Positions 1 to 11,971 are shown, counted from the first letter of the stretch. The stretch is DNA of 64,000 nt from Allium sativum (GCA_030737875.1 CM060920.1:480716861-480780860), one strand, 5' to 3'. The notes: generated by a model from the sequence alone, not told the origin. Numbers and translations are program-made.

Positions 1-554
1 TCACAAGTCCCTATAAAATATCGCCTAATTGCATGGCCAGCATAGAATATCTCCTAATCACAAGGCCACCAAAGAATATTGCTTATAATTAGACTTAACC
101 CAATACTAGTAAGCCTCTTTCATTCTTCACAACATCTAGTTAATACAAGGTTGCACTTAAACCCCATTGTTTAAGTATTATTCTTTGTAATTATACAATT
201 TATCATTTTCGTTATGAAACCCTATTCAGTCCCAATTTCCAATGCCAAAGTTACTTATTGATTTAAACTAATTTTGCCCAATTCAGTCATATTCTCCATT
301 TACAGTTCTAGTCATATTCGTATTTGCAAATAAAATATGTTTGTTTATTATGAATCCCCGATCTATCAAATTTACGCAAATATATGTTACAGTTCATTTT
401 TTTATCATAACCTATACTAAAGCCACTCTACAAGCTTAATCGAGTTTGCCTATTATCAATCCAGCATTCCCTTTACATTTCAAATCACATGTCAAATTAG
501 CCCTACATTATCAAATCACGTTTCCATTATTCCAATATAATTAGATTCCCAAAA

Positions 555-704
555 GTGCACAAAAAGGATAATAATCAATCGTATAAAATTAAGTGCATAA
601 TGAGTGCCTAAATCGGTCGTATACGATGTGCACAAATAAAGGATTATAATCAGTCATAGGCAATTAAGCACATTAATATTTGCCTAAATCAGTCGTATAT
701 AAAT
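555..704. repeat. Two-copy degenerate direct repeat, about 73 bp
   Basis: Copy 1 (555-627) and copy 2 (628-704) both begin with GTGCACAAA and share, in order, an AAGGATTATAATCA-like block, a GCCTAAATC block and a GGTCGTATA-like block. The copies differ by substitutions and short indels. No function is evident. Confidence 0.6.
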
Positions 705-844
705 TGAAAAGTCGTGTATTGTGACTTAGAGTAGGTTCTTTGTATATGGAATATGTGGAACCGAATGTGATATTATGACTTATCTAATACAATAGTTATG
801 TAAGTAAATATTAAACATAATAAGATATCACAAATAAGTAAATG

Positions 845-1015
845 AAGGAAGAAAAGTGACACCAGGAATTTTATACCGGTTTGGACTTCCCGTCCTGTGT
901 CCTGTCCCGGACTCCTTCCGAAATTCAACTGTCAACACCCTCACTTCACCTGGAGGAAAAGGTTCACAACACACCCGAGCACCGACACAGATTTCTTGCC
1001 TAAGCACTGACACAG
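845..1015. other. Possible remnant of a retroelement LTR
   Basis: A GC-richer patch in AT-rich surroundings, with a run of short phrases around TTCCCGTCC and GTCCCGGACTC that resemble transcribed leader sequence in some plant LTRs. No terminal TG/CA pair, PBS or target-site duplication could be assigned. Short open frames on both strands here look incidental. Confidence 0.25.
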
Positions 1016-1893
1016 GACTTCAACAAGCAACAAGAGTTTGACTTCTGATTGTGTTCTTGAATAACACTGAATAGCCAATAGTTTAAGTACACTCATCCTA
1101 TAATCTTATCCTCAAGTATATAACGTGTATATGAAGATTAAAGGAAGTATATTGCTTATTGAATCAAGAGATTTGAAATAAATTCAATGATTCAAAAGCA
1201 ATATGATCTTTTTAGAGAGCTTTTAGAATGCAAGAGAACTTAGAAATAAAGATCAAGATATAGAATAGAAATCAGTAAGAATTGGTGATATGTAAAACAA
1301 GTTCGTGATGTATATATAATGATTGAAAAGTATTCAATGTTCATGAAGAGTTTAATCTAAGAGAAGCAACCATTTCTTTCAGAAATCAAAAGGAATATCT
1401 TCATGAAAGAAAGTGGCCTTTTAAAAATATGGCTGTTATTGTCGAGTCAGTTAACTGGTATAAAATTCACCAGTCAATTAGTCGAATATAAAAAGTATAT
1501 ATATGTTGACGGCAAAATATGTCGTAAACACCCAAGATTCTTAATTGCTTAAGAATTGTAGTTTCACATGGAAATATAAGTGTAGAAAGTAGTAAATACC
1601 ACAAGAGATTTATAGTGGTTCAATCCCGTGAGGGGCCTACGTCCACTTTGGAAGAGTCACTGATATTTTTTTGTCAATAAAGAGTTACAAGCTTAGGACT
1701 ATCTCATGACATCTTTTTACAAACATTTCTAATTATTTTGATGTCATAATCATCGTATATGAATATTGGGGAAAATTCACTTTTGTTCTTCTTCTTCCTC
1801 AAAGCATAGATGTCATTAAAGAGGTCACTTGGAGCTCTCAAGAGGTGTCAAATCAACCAATTTCCGACAACCTTTGAAGTGTGAGCTTGGGGG

Positions 1894-1901
1894 TATTTAT
1901 A
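1894..1901 (-). promoter_or_regulatory. Probable TATA box of the F 3' LTR
   Basis: TATAAATA on the minus strand, within CTATAAATACCCCC. It lies upstream (minus sense) of the leader-like stretch and downstream of the palindrome clusters, as expected for an LTR promoter. Confidence 0.5.
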
Positions 1902-2012
1902 GTGGAGTGGTTAGGTGGGAGTAGGGGACCACAATAGTACATTTCAGACCCCCAATTCACAGTCTTCTAGAAACTCGGACCCCTTCTCCATGCCAAAAAA
2001 TACTCGTGCCCC

Positions 2013-3400
2013 ACCCTAGGGGTACCAATTTCGTACCCCATGGGGGAATTCATACCCGGGGGTATGAATTATGTACCCCATGGAGTATGAAATTTGTACT
2101 CGTGGGGTATGAATTTCGTACCCTATAGGGCATGAAATTCATACCCAATGGGGTACGTGTTTCATGTTGACATTGTGGAATGAAGTTAGGGGGAATGGGT
2201 TGTCCGGGTACGAGTTCGAGAGAGTTGACGGTTTTGGGTACGAACTCGTGAATAAAGGGGTACGAAATTGTGGCGCGTGCTTGGTATCAAGGAGTTGTGT
2301 GGCTCATACTTGTATGACCTTTTCCTGGCTTGTTTACTTAGCTTTTTGGCAACACTTCAGGCTGTAACATCACGTGATGTGTTGAGTTGAGCGTGTCTTG
2401 TGTACTTTTGGGAACTGGACCAAAAGGCTGGTTAACGTTTGCCCTCCAAAGTACGTCTTGTCTTGACATGATGCGCTTTGAGTTGGTAGAAGTATTTTTT
2501 TGAATCGTTGAATTCCTATATGCTCATGAAAATAAATGTTAGTTGTCGACTCTCATTTACGTCGTAACATAACGAATCTTTGTCGATAGAAGTCGTGTAT
2601 ATGATGTTGCGCACGCATGTGTATATTAAATTAATGCATATGTATTTATATGTATGCATACGCATATCGAAACACATGCATTTTTTAGTAGTCTCGGATT
2701 CCATGGGGGGATACAAGATTTTTGTATCCCACTGCTTGGGTACGAAAAATCGTACCCCATGGGGTACGAAGATTTCATGTCCCTCGTGTGGGATGCGAAT
2801 CAACACGGGCCAAGCCCACAATTCTCCTCGCCCTATAAATTCTCACCATGTCTCTACATTTTCTTCTTGTTTCTTATTTACTGCAGCTCGAACTCGATCA
2901 TCAATCTCAAGAAAATCAAGAGGGGCCCGAATTCAATTTAGGGCATGAGCTTACTCTTTCAAGCATGGCCATGGTGCCTAGAGGGGCCTCGAGGCGGTTC
3001 TCTATTGGGTTAGGGACGGTCAAGCCTTCGGGCTTCGGGTCGGACCTCAAAGTGATCAAGATCGATTTTTGAGTCTCTGGCGAGCATGGTTGTGTGAGCA
3101 TGGAATCAGAGAGGGGGAGTTATATAGAGAAGGATTTGGGAGAAGATGAAAGGGAGTTGTGCTTGGAGTTGAGGAGAGGAAGGAAGACGAAGTGGTGGAA
3201 GTTTGTACCTCTTAGAGGGGTATGAATTTTCGTACCCCTTGTGGGGAAGCGAAAGTTCGTGCTCCTGATAGGGGGTACGAAGTTTTGAACCCCTTAAGGG
3301 GATACGAAATTTTCGTACCCCTTAGGGTGATACGAAAATTTAATACCCTTTATCGAGAGTACGAAATTTCGTACTTCTAAGGGGTATGGGATCTCCGCTG
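2013..3400. repeat. Clusters of GGTACGAA palindromes in the U3 of F
   Basis: Three clusters (about 2013-2160, 2700-2790 and 3205-3395), plus half-sites at 2236-2270, repeat a quasi-palindrome close to GGTACGAAATTTCGTACC. Members are separated by about 5-10 bases such as CTTAGG or CATGG. Variants replace TACG by TATG or by the reverse complement of the change, so symmetry is often kept although copies drift. The clusters lie upstream (minus sense) of the putative TATA box. Confidence 0.7.
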
Positions 3401-3428
3401 GCCTTGGCATTCCGAGTTCACCCTGACA

Positions 3429-3857
3429 GTACTCTTCCTTCCTTGTTCGAGGCTCAAACTCCATACAACTTACCACTGGATTCGCGTTGCATTTGCAGCA
3501 CTATATGATTGGTCAGTATTTACTGTAACCATGACTCGGTCGATAACTCACCTTGGCACAGAGGATTAGGCACATAAACAGACTATGATTGAACTATGAA
3601 CTACTGAAACATTTTATCGATTCCAATCGTCACGTAGTCATGATTCGATGCGAATCTGGTAACGTCGGTCGACAACGATGATGGTCGCAGTTTTTCGAGG
3701 CTTGTAATCATCGTTGTGCCCCAAGTTTCTAGATTATAAACTATATCAATATGGCACTACATGATGGTGCACGCATTTGTTAGTTTGCACCAACACGAGG
3801 GGTACAGGTTATACAACTACGACGTCTAATGCTAATATATTGAAAGTATAGCTAACA
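3429..3857. other. Spacer between F LTR and the antisense gene
   Basis: It begins with a pyrimidine-rich stretch (3431-3445) that would be a purine-rich PPT on the minus strand. The rest has no domain or long frame. It would contain the promoter and leader of the plus-strand aORF, but I see no clear TATA box. Confidence 0.4.
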
Positions 3858-4308
3858 ATGAAGACAAGGTCTATCACAGAGCAGACTTCAGAGGCCGAGG
3901 CTTCATTGCCTTCGTCACACACATCTGATTCAACTAGCGATCCTAGGAGGGCAGCGAACTTGAGACTTCTGGAAGGTCCACTCCTTCTTAGGTGACAAGT
4001 TTGCCTGAAGCGTCTGACCATGGGAGCAACCCGAAAGGCAACACTCCTTAGTTGACCATGGGGAGGTAGAGCACGTAGATATTGTTGAGGGAGGCGTGTT
4101 GGTGGCATCGAACATGTTGGCGGGCACAGTCATAATTGAAAATCCATAGGATTCAATGCCAACGTATATGAATGCAATGGTGGTAAGGCGCATGGCATTG
4201 CAGTTCGGCATTCCCGAAGGAGATGTTCTCGCGTCCGGTTAGGACAGTAGGGCTCATGCACCACCGGAGGGGTACACTGCTTGGAACATGCAGGTACGCG
4301 TTACAGGG
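3858..4308 (+). pseudogene. F antisense extra gene (aORF), piece 1
   Basis: An ATG at 3858 opens a short frame rich in Ser, Thr, Glu and Asp. After a frame change the coding-like sequence continues to 4308, where element A interrupts it. The last segment before the break (PPEGYTAWNMQV) runs in the same frame into 41464 and onward if A and one target-site copy are ignored, so the flanks were one coding exon. At least three TAG/TGA stops are present. The continuation has the flavour of the plant 'putative gypsy type transposon' domain (PF04195-like) found in antisense genes of some Tat elements; this family call is from recalled motifs and is tentative. Confidence 0.5.
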
Positions 4309-5190
4309 TGCAACGACCCATATTCTACGTATCGGAGGATTGTAGAGTATTTAATTTATTTTCATACAAAGTCATATGGTCGTGTAACTTTGGGAAATGA
4401 CTGTTGGGGTCATTTCCCACATTCACGATTTTTATCGGATTTTAAAATGACCATTTTGCCTCTAGCGAATCTTATTTCGCCTATATCGTTTGATTGGTAA
4501 GGAGTTTTGACTTGAAACTACTTCCATTGGATTTGGATGATGGTTTCCCATTTCGTAGAGTGGTCACACTAATCAAATGAACTTACCATTTGGGAGATAT
4601 GGTTGAAATAAGATTTGAAGATGGAAACACGACCTAATTGGGCTTAATTAAGTGATTAGCAGCTAGGCCCATAACCCAATTCGGGATTAGGTTTATGGGA
4701 GAGCTGAAAGGAGTTGGAGAATCATCTTCTTTCATTTTTCTAGCCGCCACAAACCTTTCTCAAACCATAATCATGGCTTACATCTTCTAAATCTCTCTCT
4801 AATCACACTCTAATCACAAATTACTCAAATCTACATCAAATCAAACCGGATTGACACCAAATTCGAGGTAGAGCTGCTACACCACCTTGGAATCCAAACC
4901 AAATCGGTAAAAGTTTCAAATTTATCATTTATTATTGGCTAAGGTGAGTGATTTGCATGTTATACACTAATTATGGCTAATTAGGGTTAATTAGCGAATT
5001 AATGACTCATAAAAATATGGAAAAATATGTAAAATTGTATTTATGTCACATATATGAATTTAGTTGATTCTACATGTTACTACTGCTATTTGGTATGTTT
5101 TATGATTGCATAAGAAAGTTAGAATGGTTGAAAACGTCGTTATTTGGCGAAATTAGCTCGCTCGAAAAATTGCAGGGTTTCGGTTAGGAC

Positions 5191-5580
5191 CCCGATCCGA
5201 ACCGGATAGGAGGAGGAGACCCGATCCGAGCCGGATAGGAGGAAGAGACCCAAACCGAACCGGATAGGAGGAGGAGACCCGATCTGAACCGAATAGGAGG
5301 AGGAGACCCGAACCGAACCGGATTGGAGTAGGAGACCCGAATCGAACCAGATAAGCGGAAGAGACCCGAACTGAACCGGATAGGAGGAGGAGACCTGAAC
5401 TGAACGAAATAAGAGGAGGAGAACCAGACCGAAACGGATAGATGGAGGAGACCCTAACAGAACTGGATAGGAGGAAGAGACCAAACCAAACCGGATAGGA
5501 GGAGATCCAAACCGAACCAGATAGGAGGAGGAAACCCGAACTGAACCGGATAGGAGAAGGAGACCCGAGCCGAACCGAAC
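5191..5580. repeat. 29-bp minisatellite in the A 5' LTR
   Basis: About 13 full units and a partial one, consensus core GAACCGGATAGGAGGAGGAG plus ACCCGAAcc. One unit (no. 11) is shortened. The unit length is not a multiple of three, so long repetitive open frames appear on the minus strand in two frames; these are artefacts. The partner array at 40073-40399 has about 11 units. Confidence 0.95.
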
Positions 5581-5758
5581 ACCAATTCGACCAAAACCCG
5601 AGATGCAAAGGAATTCCAAGTGGGAAGCTATCGCTCAGGATCCAGATAGAAACCAATGAGTTAACTTCAAGAGTTGGACTTTGCTGTGGGACGTGTGCAA
5701 AGGATTTATCGATATCTATAACTTTGGTTCACCATTGAGAGAGGGGGCATGTAGATGA

Positions 5759-5915
5759 ACCAGAGCCACGGTGGTGTGGACTGGTTGACCCGTACCCCAG
5801 AGCCAAGGAGTTGTGGACTGGGTAGGTTTATTTTATATAGACCAGGGCGGTGTGGTCATAGAAATAGTTGTATGGAGTACAGGGCGGCCTAGACTCGTCA
5901 TGGCCTCAATGGATT
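5759..5915. repeat. Short imperfect repeats in the A LTR
   Basis: Four imperfect copies of a motif near CAGGGCGGTGTGGACTGG, irregularly spaced. The equivalent block in the other LTR is about 40577-40712, where the copies are closer to the consensus. Confidence 0.7.
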
Positions 5916-6635
5916 TGTTGATCAAAGCGGTGGATATCGTATGCTTTACGCACTGAGTGGGAGATGTGAGGAATGATTGCTATGTTTGATGTTTGTTATC
6001 ACCATGACATGCACACTTCCATTTTGCACTCTATGTTAGTGTTACCTTAGAGTATTGTACATCTTGCTGTGCTAATTCTTTGGTTGTAGTTCCAGGTCAG
6101 GTATGATTATTTATACCTGTTATTGCTTTATTCAGTTACATTGATTTGTTATCGCTCACAACAGACTTTCATCAGACCAAGAGTTTTATGTCTCTTCTTA
6201 TTACTCTGGGTGCTCCTAAACGAGTAGACTAGAGGCAGGTTAGGTGGTTATGCATAAGTAGCTATCCAGAGACGAGCAGGAGGCTTTCACGTACTCTATA
6301 TATATTCTCCCTGTGTTGTTGCTAGTCACTGCTTTGGGTATTAGAAGTATACCTATTTTATTTCCTTTTAGAGACAGTATTTTAAAGTTGTAATAATTGG
6401 ATATGAAGATGTATTTTGGATTCCGCTACTCTAATGGGCATTAGTTATGTATTGTCTAGACTGTTTTATATCAAGTTATGTTATTATTATATTTTATTCT
6501 ATGCGTTGTGAGATATACTATAGGTTCTTTGGTAATTCATCATGCCAACCCTTTTGACGATCATCCCGTGCTAGTCGGGCATTGGCACAGTGCATTTAGG
6601 GGTAATGTCTGATGGTATGGGGTGGCCATCACACT

Positions 6636-6647
6636 TGGTATCAGAGC
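6636..6647 (+). other. A primer-binding site (tRNA-Met)
   Basis: TGGTATCAGAGC, two bases after the LTR end, complementary to the 3' end of plant initiator tRNA-Met. Confidence 0.9.
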
Positions 6648-6848
6648 CTAGGCTGTGTAGTTTAAGCTTAGGGAAGACATCAGGGAGAGATAGTATACGT
6701 AGATGACAGAGCGTATTTGTGATATTTTGGCTTTCAGAAGCTATATATATACTATTAGTATGTCTAAGGATGAAGTCGCACTGTACTGGCACCACTAAGG
6801 AGATTCCTTGATGAGATGGTTAATCATTTTCTCTTTACAGATTGAACG

Positions 6849-7850
6849 ATGAGCCGAAATACGAGGAGCACGGTGAGGAACCCCGCATCGGGAGTTGAAG
6901 AGCGAGCGAGTTCAGGGGCCAACAATGGGAATGTCCCTGATATAAGGATGATGTTTACTGCTTTCATGTGAGAGATGCTTAGGGATGCTCAAGGAGCAGT
7001 TCCTAATGCTGCTAACGGTGGTAATGCAGTAGTGCAGGCGCCTAGAGCCGATTTCTCCAAGCTTAACAAGGATTATACTAGCCTTGGTGGGAAACCGTTC
7101 CATGGAACAGAATCGGCTATGGAGGTTCAAGATTGGCTTGATAGTTGTGAGAGCATCTTTAAGGATTTGGGGATCGATGATGATATGAAGAGAAAGCTAG
7201 CATCGCATCAGCTTCAAGGATGGGCAATGAATTGGTGGAATGCTATTAAAGCTACAACTCCCAAAGATCAAGTTACTTGGGATCAGTTTAAGACTTGCTT
7301 CAATGATAAGTTTATTCCAACTACTTAGAAATCAGAATTGTTTAGGAAGTTTTTGAAGCTTAAGCAGAATGGTAAGGCAGTCTCGGAATACATTGCTGAA
7401 TTTGATACCTTATCGAAATATGGATTATCTCTTATCGATACTGCCAAGAAGAAGAACGAAAAGTTCATAACTAGCTTGGATGAGTACTTTGGGGAAAGAC
7501 TTATAAACCATATCGATGGGACTTTCGTATCTATTGTGGGGAAGACATTGAGATCGGAAAGCGTTTACCCTAAGACAAAGACCGAGGTTGCTATTACATC
7601 TGCAATGGAGCCAAAAACGCAGGCAAGCGGTGAAGGCAAGAAGGAGTTCTAGAATAATAGAAAATAGAATCAAACCAAGGATGGTCAGAAAAAGAAGAAT
7701 AAGAAATATATCGAGTGCTTTGGCTGCGATAAGAAGGGCCACTATATCAGAGATTGTCGAGTAAAGCCAGGGAAGAAGAAGTGCTTCAACTGTGACCAAG
7801 TAGGACATTTCAAGAACAATAGTCCACAACCCCCTAAGGAGAAGCATATC
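6849..7850 (+). pseudogene. A gag (broken)
   Basis: The ATG at 6849 (MSRNTRST) opens a frame that continues through gag into protease and RT. The capsid core includes GKPFHGTESAMEVQDWLDS and a WWNA motif, typical of Ty3/gypsy gag. Two CCHC zinc knuckles follow: the first (CFGCDKKGHYIRDC) is complete, the second (CFNCDQVGHFKNNS) has lost its last Cys. In-frame stops occur at about 6969 (TGA), 7326 (TAG), 7650 and 7665 (TAG). The frame is otherwise continuous, so these are point changes, not rearrangements. Confidence 0.85.
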
Positions 7851-9340
7851 ATGAAAGCATATGCTATCAACGTTGTTCCTTCTTCGTCGAATGCCCGAAC
7901 TGCGACGGAGAAGGGAAAGGGTGTCGTTATTCAAGGTATGATTTCTATCTACGATGTTCCTGTTCGAGTATTGTTTGATACCGGGGTTTCCCATTCCTTC
8001 GTATCTAGTGACCTGGTAGATAGGTTGGAATTAGAACCCGATATTGTCGATAAACCTTTAGTTGTGATGAACCCGATTGGTGGTTTAACTAGCCTTTGTA
8101 TGATTTGTCGTTATTTGTTCTTATCGAGTCATGGATGTATGTTTGCTTGTGATTGCTTTGTTTTGGGATTTACTGGGTTTGGCATTATTTTGGGAGTCGA
8201 TTGGCTCCAAAGTTATGGGGTGGTGGTAGACTGTGAGGGGTCTTCGGTGACCATTAGAGCGGATGATGGGCGGAGGGTGGTATTGGGTTTCCTACCTAGT
8301 GATGGGGTGATGGCTAGTTTTCTAAATTCCCTCGACATCCCGCATGATGAGTTATCATATGTGCCTATTGCCGGCAAGTATCCGGACATCTTTAAGGGAG
8401 TGACCGGACTTCCACCACACTGGGAGATCGACTTTCAGATTGATTTAGTGAAAGATGCCGGACCTATACTAATGCCTCTTCGTCGTATGGCGCCAACGGA
8501 GTAGCAAGAGCTCGAAGTGCAAGTAGGCGATCTTTTGAAGAAGGGATCTATCCGAAGAAGTGTTTCCGAGTGGGGAGCACCAGTTGTGTTTGCTACTAAG
8601 TCCGATGGTTCCCTTAGCTTATGTGTGGACTACCGTGAGTTGAACAAGTTGATTAGGAAGAATAAGTATCCTCTTCCACGGATAGATGATTTGTTCGATC
8701 AATTAAATGGAGCAAGAGTGTTTTCCCATTTGGATCTCGCGACAGGTTTTGATCAGCTCCGAGTACATCTGAGAGTATACCTAAAATGGCATTTCGGACG
8801 TTGTTTGGATTCGATGAGTGGTTGGTCATGCCATTCGGGTTGACCAATGCACCCGCATACTTTATGGATCTTATGAATATGGTTTTCAAGGATCAATTAA
8901 ATAAGTTTGTTCTTGTGTTTGTGGATGATATCTTGGTTTACTCGTGGGCAGAGGAGGAACACAAGGAACATTTGAGGGTAGTGATGGAGGTGCTGAGGAA
9001 ACACCAATTGAAAGAAAAAATTTCTAAGTGTCACTTCTGGAGGTGGGAAGTGAGATTCTTGGGTCATGTTGTTTCAGAGAGTGGTAATGATGTGGACCAT
9101 ACGAAGGTGGCCACGGTGCAAGATTGGTCTACGCCCAAGAATGCAACGGACATGAGAAGTTTCTTGGAATTAGCTGGATATTATCGTAAGTTTATTCAAG
9201 ACTTCTCCAAGATAGCGGCACCGTTAACTCGGTTGACCAAGAAGAATCAAGATTTTTTTGGGGAGGAAAGGCGTGAGAATGTATTTAAAAGTCTAAAGGA
9301 GAATTTAACGTGTGCACCAGTGTTACTTATTCCTTAGGGA
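7851..9340 (+). pseudogene. A protease and reverse transcriptase (broken)
   Basis: The protease active site VLFDTGVSHSF is intact. RT begins after GLPPHWEIDF and shows [15 protein letters not shown], the first catalytic Asp in SHLDLATGF, the [12 protein letters not shown] block and an intact catalytic FVDDIL. There is an in-frame TAG at about 8502, and a one-base deletion near 8771 shifts the frame so that RT continues from 8786. A TAG at about 9335 ends the second frame at the RT/RNase H boundary. Codons upstream of 8771 share the gag frame, so gag and pol were a single reading frame. Confidence 0.85.
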
Positions 9341-10801
9341 AACGAAGAGATGACAATATACACGGATGCGTGTAGTACTAGACTAGGTGTTGCTCTGATG
9401 CAAGGAGGTAAGGTTATAGCTTATGCTTGTCGACAATTGAAACCATATGAGAAAAGATATCCAACCCATGACTTGGAATTGGCAGCGATCATAAGTCATT
9501 AAAGTATCTTTTCTCTCAAAAGGATTTAAATCTTCGCCAACAGAGATGGTTAGAATTCTTGGCTTCGTATGATTTCAATATCGCATACACACCCGGGAAG
9601 AGCAATATAGTAGCTGATGCATTGAGTAGGAGACATGCCATTTTGGGGGCTATGTTTCTTGAATGGAAGCAACTGGAGTATATCGTGGGATATGATTTCA
9701 GACCTAAGTGTGAATTATTTTCAAAGATGTTAGCAAGTTTGATGATTAGACCGACTTTGATTGAGCGGATCGGTTCCAATCAGAGGGATGATTCTAATAT
9801 ATTGGAAATCATCTCCAAGGTAGAGATGCATATCGACGGTGAGGGAATGAATAAGTATGGACTTGATCGAGAAGGATGGCCTCGAAAGAATGGGAGATTA
9901 GTTATGTTAATGGATTAAGAGATAAAGTGCTTAGAGAGTGTCATCGCTCGAAACAGAATATACATCCTGGTGGTAACAAAATGTACCAAGACATGAAGCA
10001 GACCTACTACTAGGAAGGGATGAAGAGAGATGTTGGGAATTTTATATCCAATGCATGAACTTCCATTTAGTTAAAGCCAAGCAAAAGAAGTCTAGTGGGT
10101 TGTTACAACCATTAGAAATTCCCGAATAGAAATGGGAACAAGTCACAATGGATTTCATTGATGGTTTACCAAGGACTAGATAGGGTCATAGTAATATTTG
10201 GGTGATTGTGGATCAACTGACCAAGAGTGCAAGGTTTATACCGGTCAAGTTGAACAGAATGGCAGCTAGGTTAGCAGAACTGTATATGAAGTGGGTAGTG
10301 AGATTCCATGGAGTACCTAAAGGTATTGTGAGTGACCGAGATCCATTATTTACTAGGGGGTTTTGGAAGAGCTTACAAAAGGCTTTAGGGTCAGAATTAT
10401 ATCTTAGTACCGCGTACCATCCTCAAACCAACGGTCAAACAGAGGGTGAATCATGTATTAGAGGATCTCTTGAGAGCTTGTATATTGGATTTTGGGGGGC
10501 CATGGGATGACCATTTGCATCAAGTTGAGTTCGCGTATAATAATAGTTATCAGTCCAGTATTGGTATGGCTCCATTTGAAGCTTTGAACGGAAGACCGTG
10601 CAACTCACCATCATGTTGGTTGGAAACCGGTGAGAAATTTGTGCTTAGGCCAAATGTAATAAGAGAAACTGCATATAAGATCAAGGTTATTCAACAGCGA
10701 ATGAACGTTGCCCAAGATAGGCAGAAGAGTTATGCTAATAAAAGACGAAGAGATTTGGAATTCTTCGTTAATGACTTGGTATCGTCAAGATTTCTCCGTT
10801 G
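9341..10801 (+). pseudogene. A RNase H and integrase (broken)
   Basis: RNase H starts with the catalytic YTDAC at about 9358 and DLELAA. About 50-60 bases are then missing at 9490-9497, removing the part that normally carries the next catalytic Asp and joining directly to the KSLKY equivalent. Integrase retains IHPGG and part of the zinc-binding region around 9930-10050, then the catalytic TMDFIDGL, SDRDPLF and HPQTNGQTE blocks. A frameshift immediately after the catalytic Glu (about 10443) moves the rest to another frame. Several further TAG/TGA stops lie between 9918 and 10202. Confidence 0.8.
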
Positions 10802-11194
10802 AAGAGTGTGATTCGATTTGGTAGGAGAGGTAAGTTAGCACCAAGGTTTGTTGGTCCATTTCCAGTTCTCGAACGAGTTGGGAATTTAGCGTATAAAGTT
10901 GGATTACCTGACAAGATGGTGGGAATGCACAACGTATTTCATATTTCCCAGTTAAGGAAGTTCATACATGATTCTGATATAACTATTTCACTAGATCAGT
11001 TGGAAGATATCAAGGTAGAATCCGAAGCAATTGGAAGCCGCAGAATGATTTGTATTGTCAGGCACTATATGAAACAACTTCGAAGGAATATAGTGAAACT
11101 AGTTAATGTCCAGTGGGGTGATAATGAGAATGGCTGTACTTGGGAAACCTAGGAGAGCATAAGGAGGTCGTATCCAGAGCTCTTTACCTGGTAA
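10799..11194 (+). pseudogene. A integrase C-terminus and chromodomain
   Basis: Contains the GPY/F-like [11 protein letters not shown], then NVFHISQLRKF, and a C-terminal chromodomain recognised from VKLVNVQWGDNENGCTWE. A single TAG (11150-11152) interrupts it before the natural TAA at 11192-11194. The chromodomain is known to target insertion to particular chromatin in chromoviruses. A frame change near 10800 separates it from the preceding integrase piece. Confidence 0.8.
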
Positions 11195-11356
11195 GATTTT
11201 AATCGCGATGTAGTTATTCCCTTGTTGGTAAAACACATACTAGGACAGGCTTGTTGTGTTTATTATATGTGTTTGATTATTTATAAATGGTTGATAGGCA
11301 TGCGAGACACTATTGTATGCTTTCTTGGTTAAGGAATTACGCGGGCGAAATTTCTT

Positions 11357-11368
11357 AAGGGGGGAGAG
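11357..11368 (+). other. A polypurine tract
   Basis: AAGGGGGGAGAG directly before the 3' LTR; primes plus-strand synthesis. Confidence 0.85.
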
Positions 11369-11971
11369 TGTAACGACCCATATTATGTGTATTGGAGGAT
11401 TGTAGAGTATTTATTTTATTTTCATACCAAGTCGTATGGTCGTGTAACTTTGGCAAACGACTATTGGGTCATTTACCACATTCACGATTTTTTCCGGATT
11501 TTAAAATGGCCATTTTTCCCCCGGCAAATCTTGTTTCGCCTAAAACTTCTGATTGGTAAGGAGTATTAACTTGAAACCACTTCCATTGGATTTGGATGAT
11601 GGTTTTCCATTCCGTGGAGTGGTCACATTAATCAAACGGGCTTACCATTTGGGAGAAATGGTTGAAATAAGATTTAAAGATGGAAAAACAGCCTAATTGG
11701 GCTTAATTAAGTGATTAGCAGCTAGGTCCATAACCCAATTCGGGATTAGGGTTTTGGAAGGGCTGAAAGGAGTTGGAGAATCATCTCCTTTCATTTTCCT
11801 AGCCCCCATAAACCTTTCTCAAACCCTATCATGGCCTCCATCTTTTAAATCTCTCTCTAATCACAAATTAATCAAATCAAGTCGGATTAACACCAAATTC
11901 AAGGTAGAGCTGCTACACCACCTTGGAATCTGAGCCTAATCAGTAAAAGTTTCAAAACTATCATTTATTAT
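11369..11971 (+). repeat. A 3' LTR, left part
   Basis: Starts TGTAACGACCC. It aligns to the first part of the 5' LTR and stops where element B begins; the last five bases (11967-11971, ATTAT) are the target site of B. It resumes at 39827. Confidence 0.9.

Larger units (their letters stand above)
1..1503. other. AT-rich flank, no gene recognised
   Basis: Sequence left of the provisional Tat LTR. It is AT-rich, has stops in all frames, and its only open frames are about 60 codons with no recognisable domain. It contains a 73-bp direct repeat (555-704) and a fragment resembling a retroelement leader (about 845-1015). I see no promoter, tRNA or gene. It may be older decayed repeat DNA. Confidence 0.5.
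1504..3428 (-). repeat. Provisional 3' LTR of F
   Basis: Read on the minus strand it would start TGTCAGGGTG (plus 3428 downward) and end GCCGTCAACA (plus 1504), giving TGT...ACA termini. A purine run, AAGGAAGGAAGAG on the minus strand, lies just outside the start as a possible polypurine tract. Inside are a minus-strand TATA box (1894-1901) and then a leader containing the phrase ACCACTATAAATCTCTTGTG (about 1599-1620), which fits a retroelement R/U5. U3 would hold the palindrome clusters at 2013-3400. The partner LTR is outside the window, so both boundaries are inference. Confidence 0.5.
4309..6633 (+). repeat. A 5' LTR (2325 bp)
   Basis: Matches 11369-11971 plus 39827-41463 along its length, beginning TGCAACGACCCATATT (TGTAACGACCC in the partner) and ending GGCCATCACA just before the PBS. 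It contains a 29-bp minisatellite (5191-5580) and a cluster of CAGGGCGGTGTGG-like repeats (5759-5915). I could not place a convincing TATA box. Confidence 0.9.

Noticed and set aside
2013..3400. Possible CRISPR array because of regularly recurring palindromic units
   Set aside because: Spacing is irregular, spacers are 5-10 bases and repeat-like, and the context is a plant LTR.
5140..5656. Two overlapping minus-strand frames of 159 and 167 codons, Ser/Gly/Leu-rich
   Set aside because: They are produced by the 29-bp minisatellite; the unit is not a multiple of three and lacks stops on that strand, so several frames stay open.
6636..6647. tRNA-like sequence TGGTATCAGAGC at five element starts
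   Set aside because: It is the primer-binding site complementary to tRNA-Met; no cloverleaf surrounds it, so it is not a tRNA gene.
7425..7994. 189-codon minus-strand frame
   Set aside because: Antisense to A gag zinc knuckles and protease.
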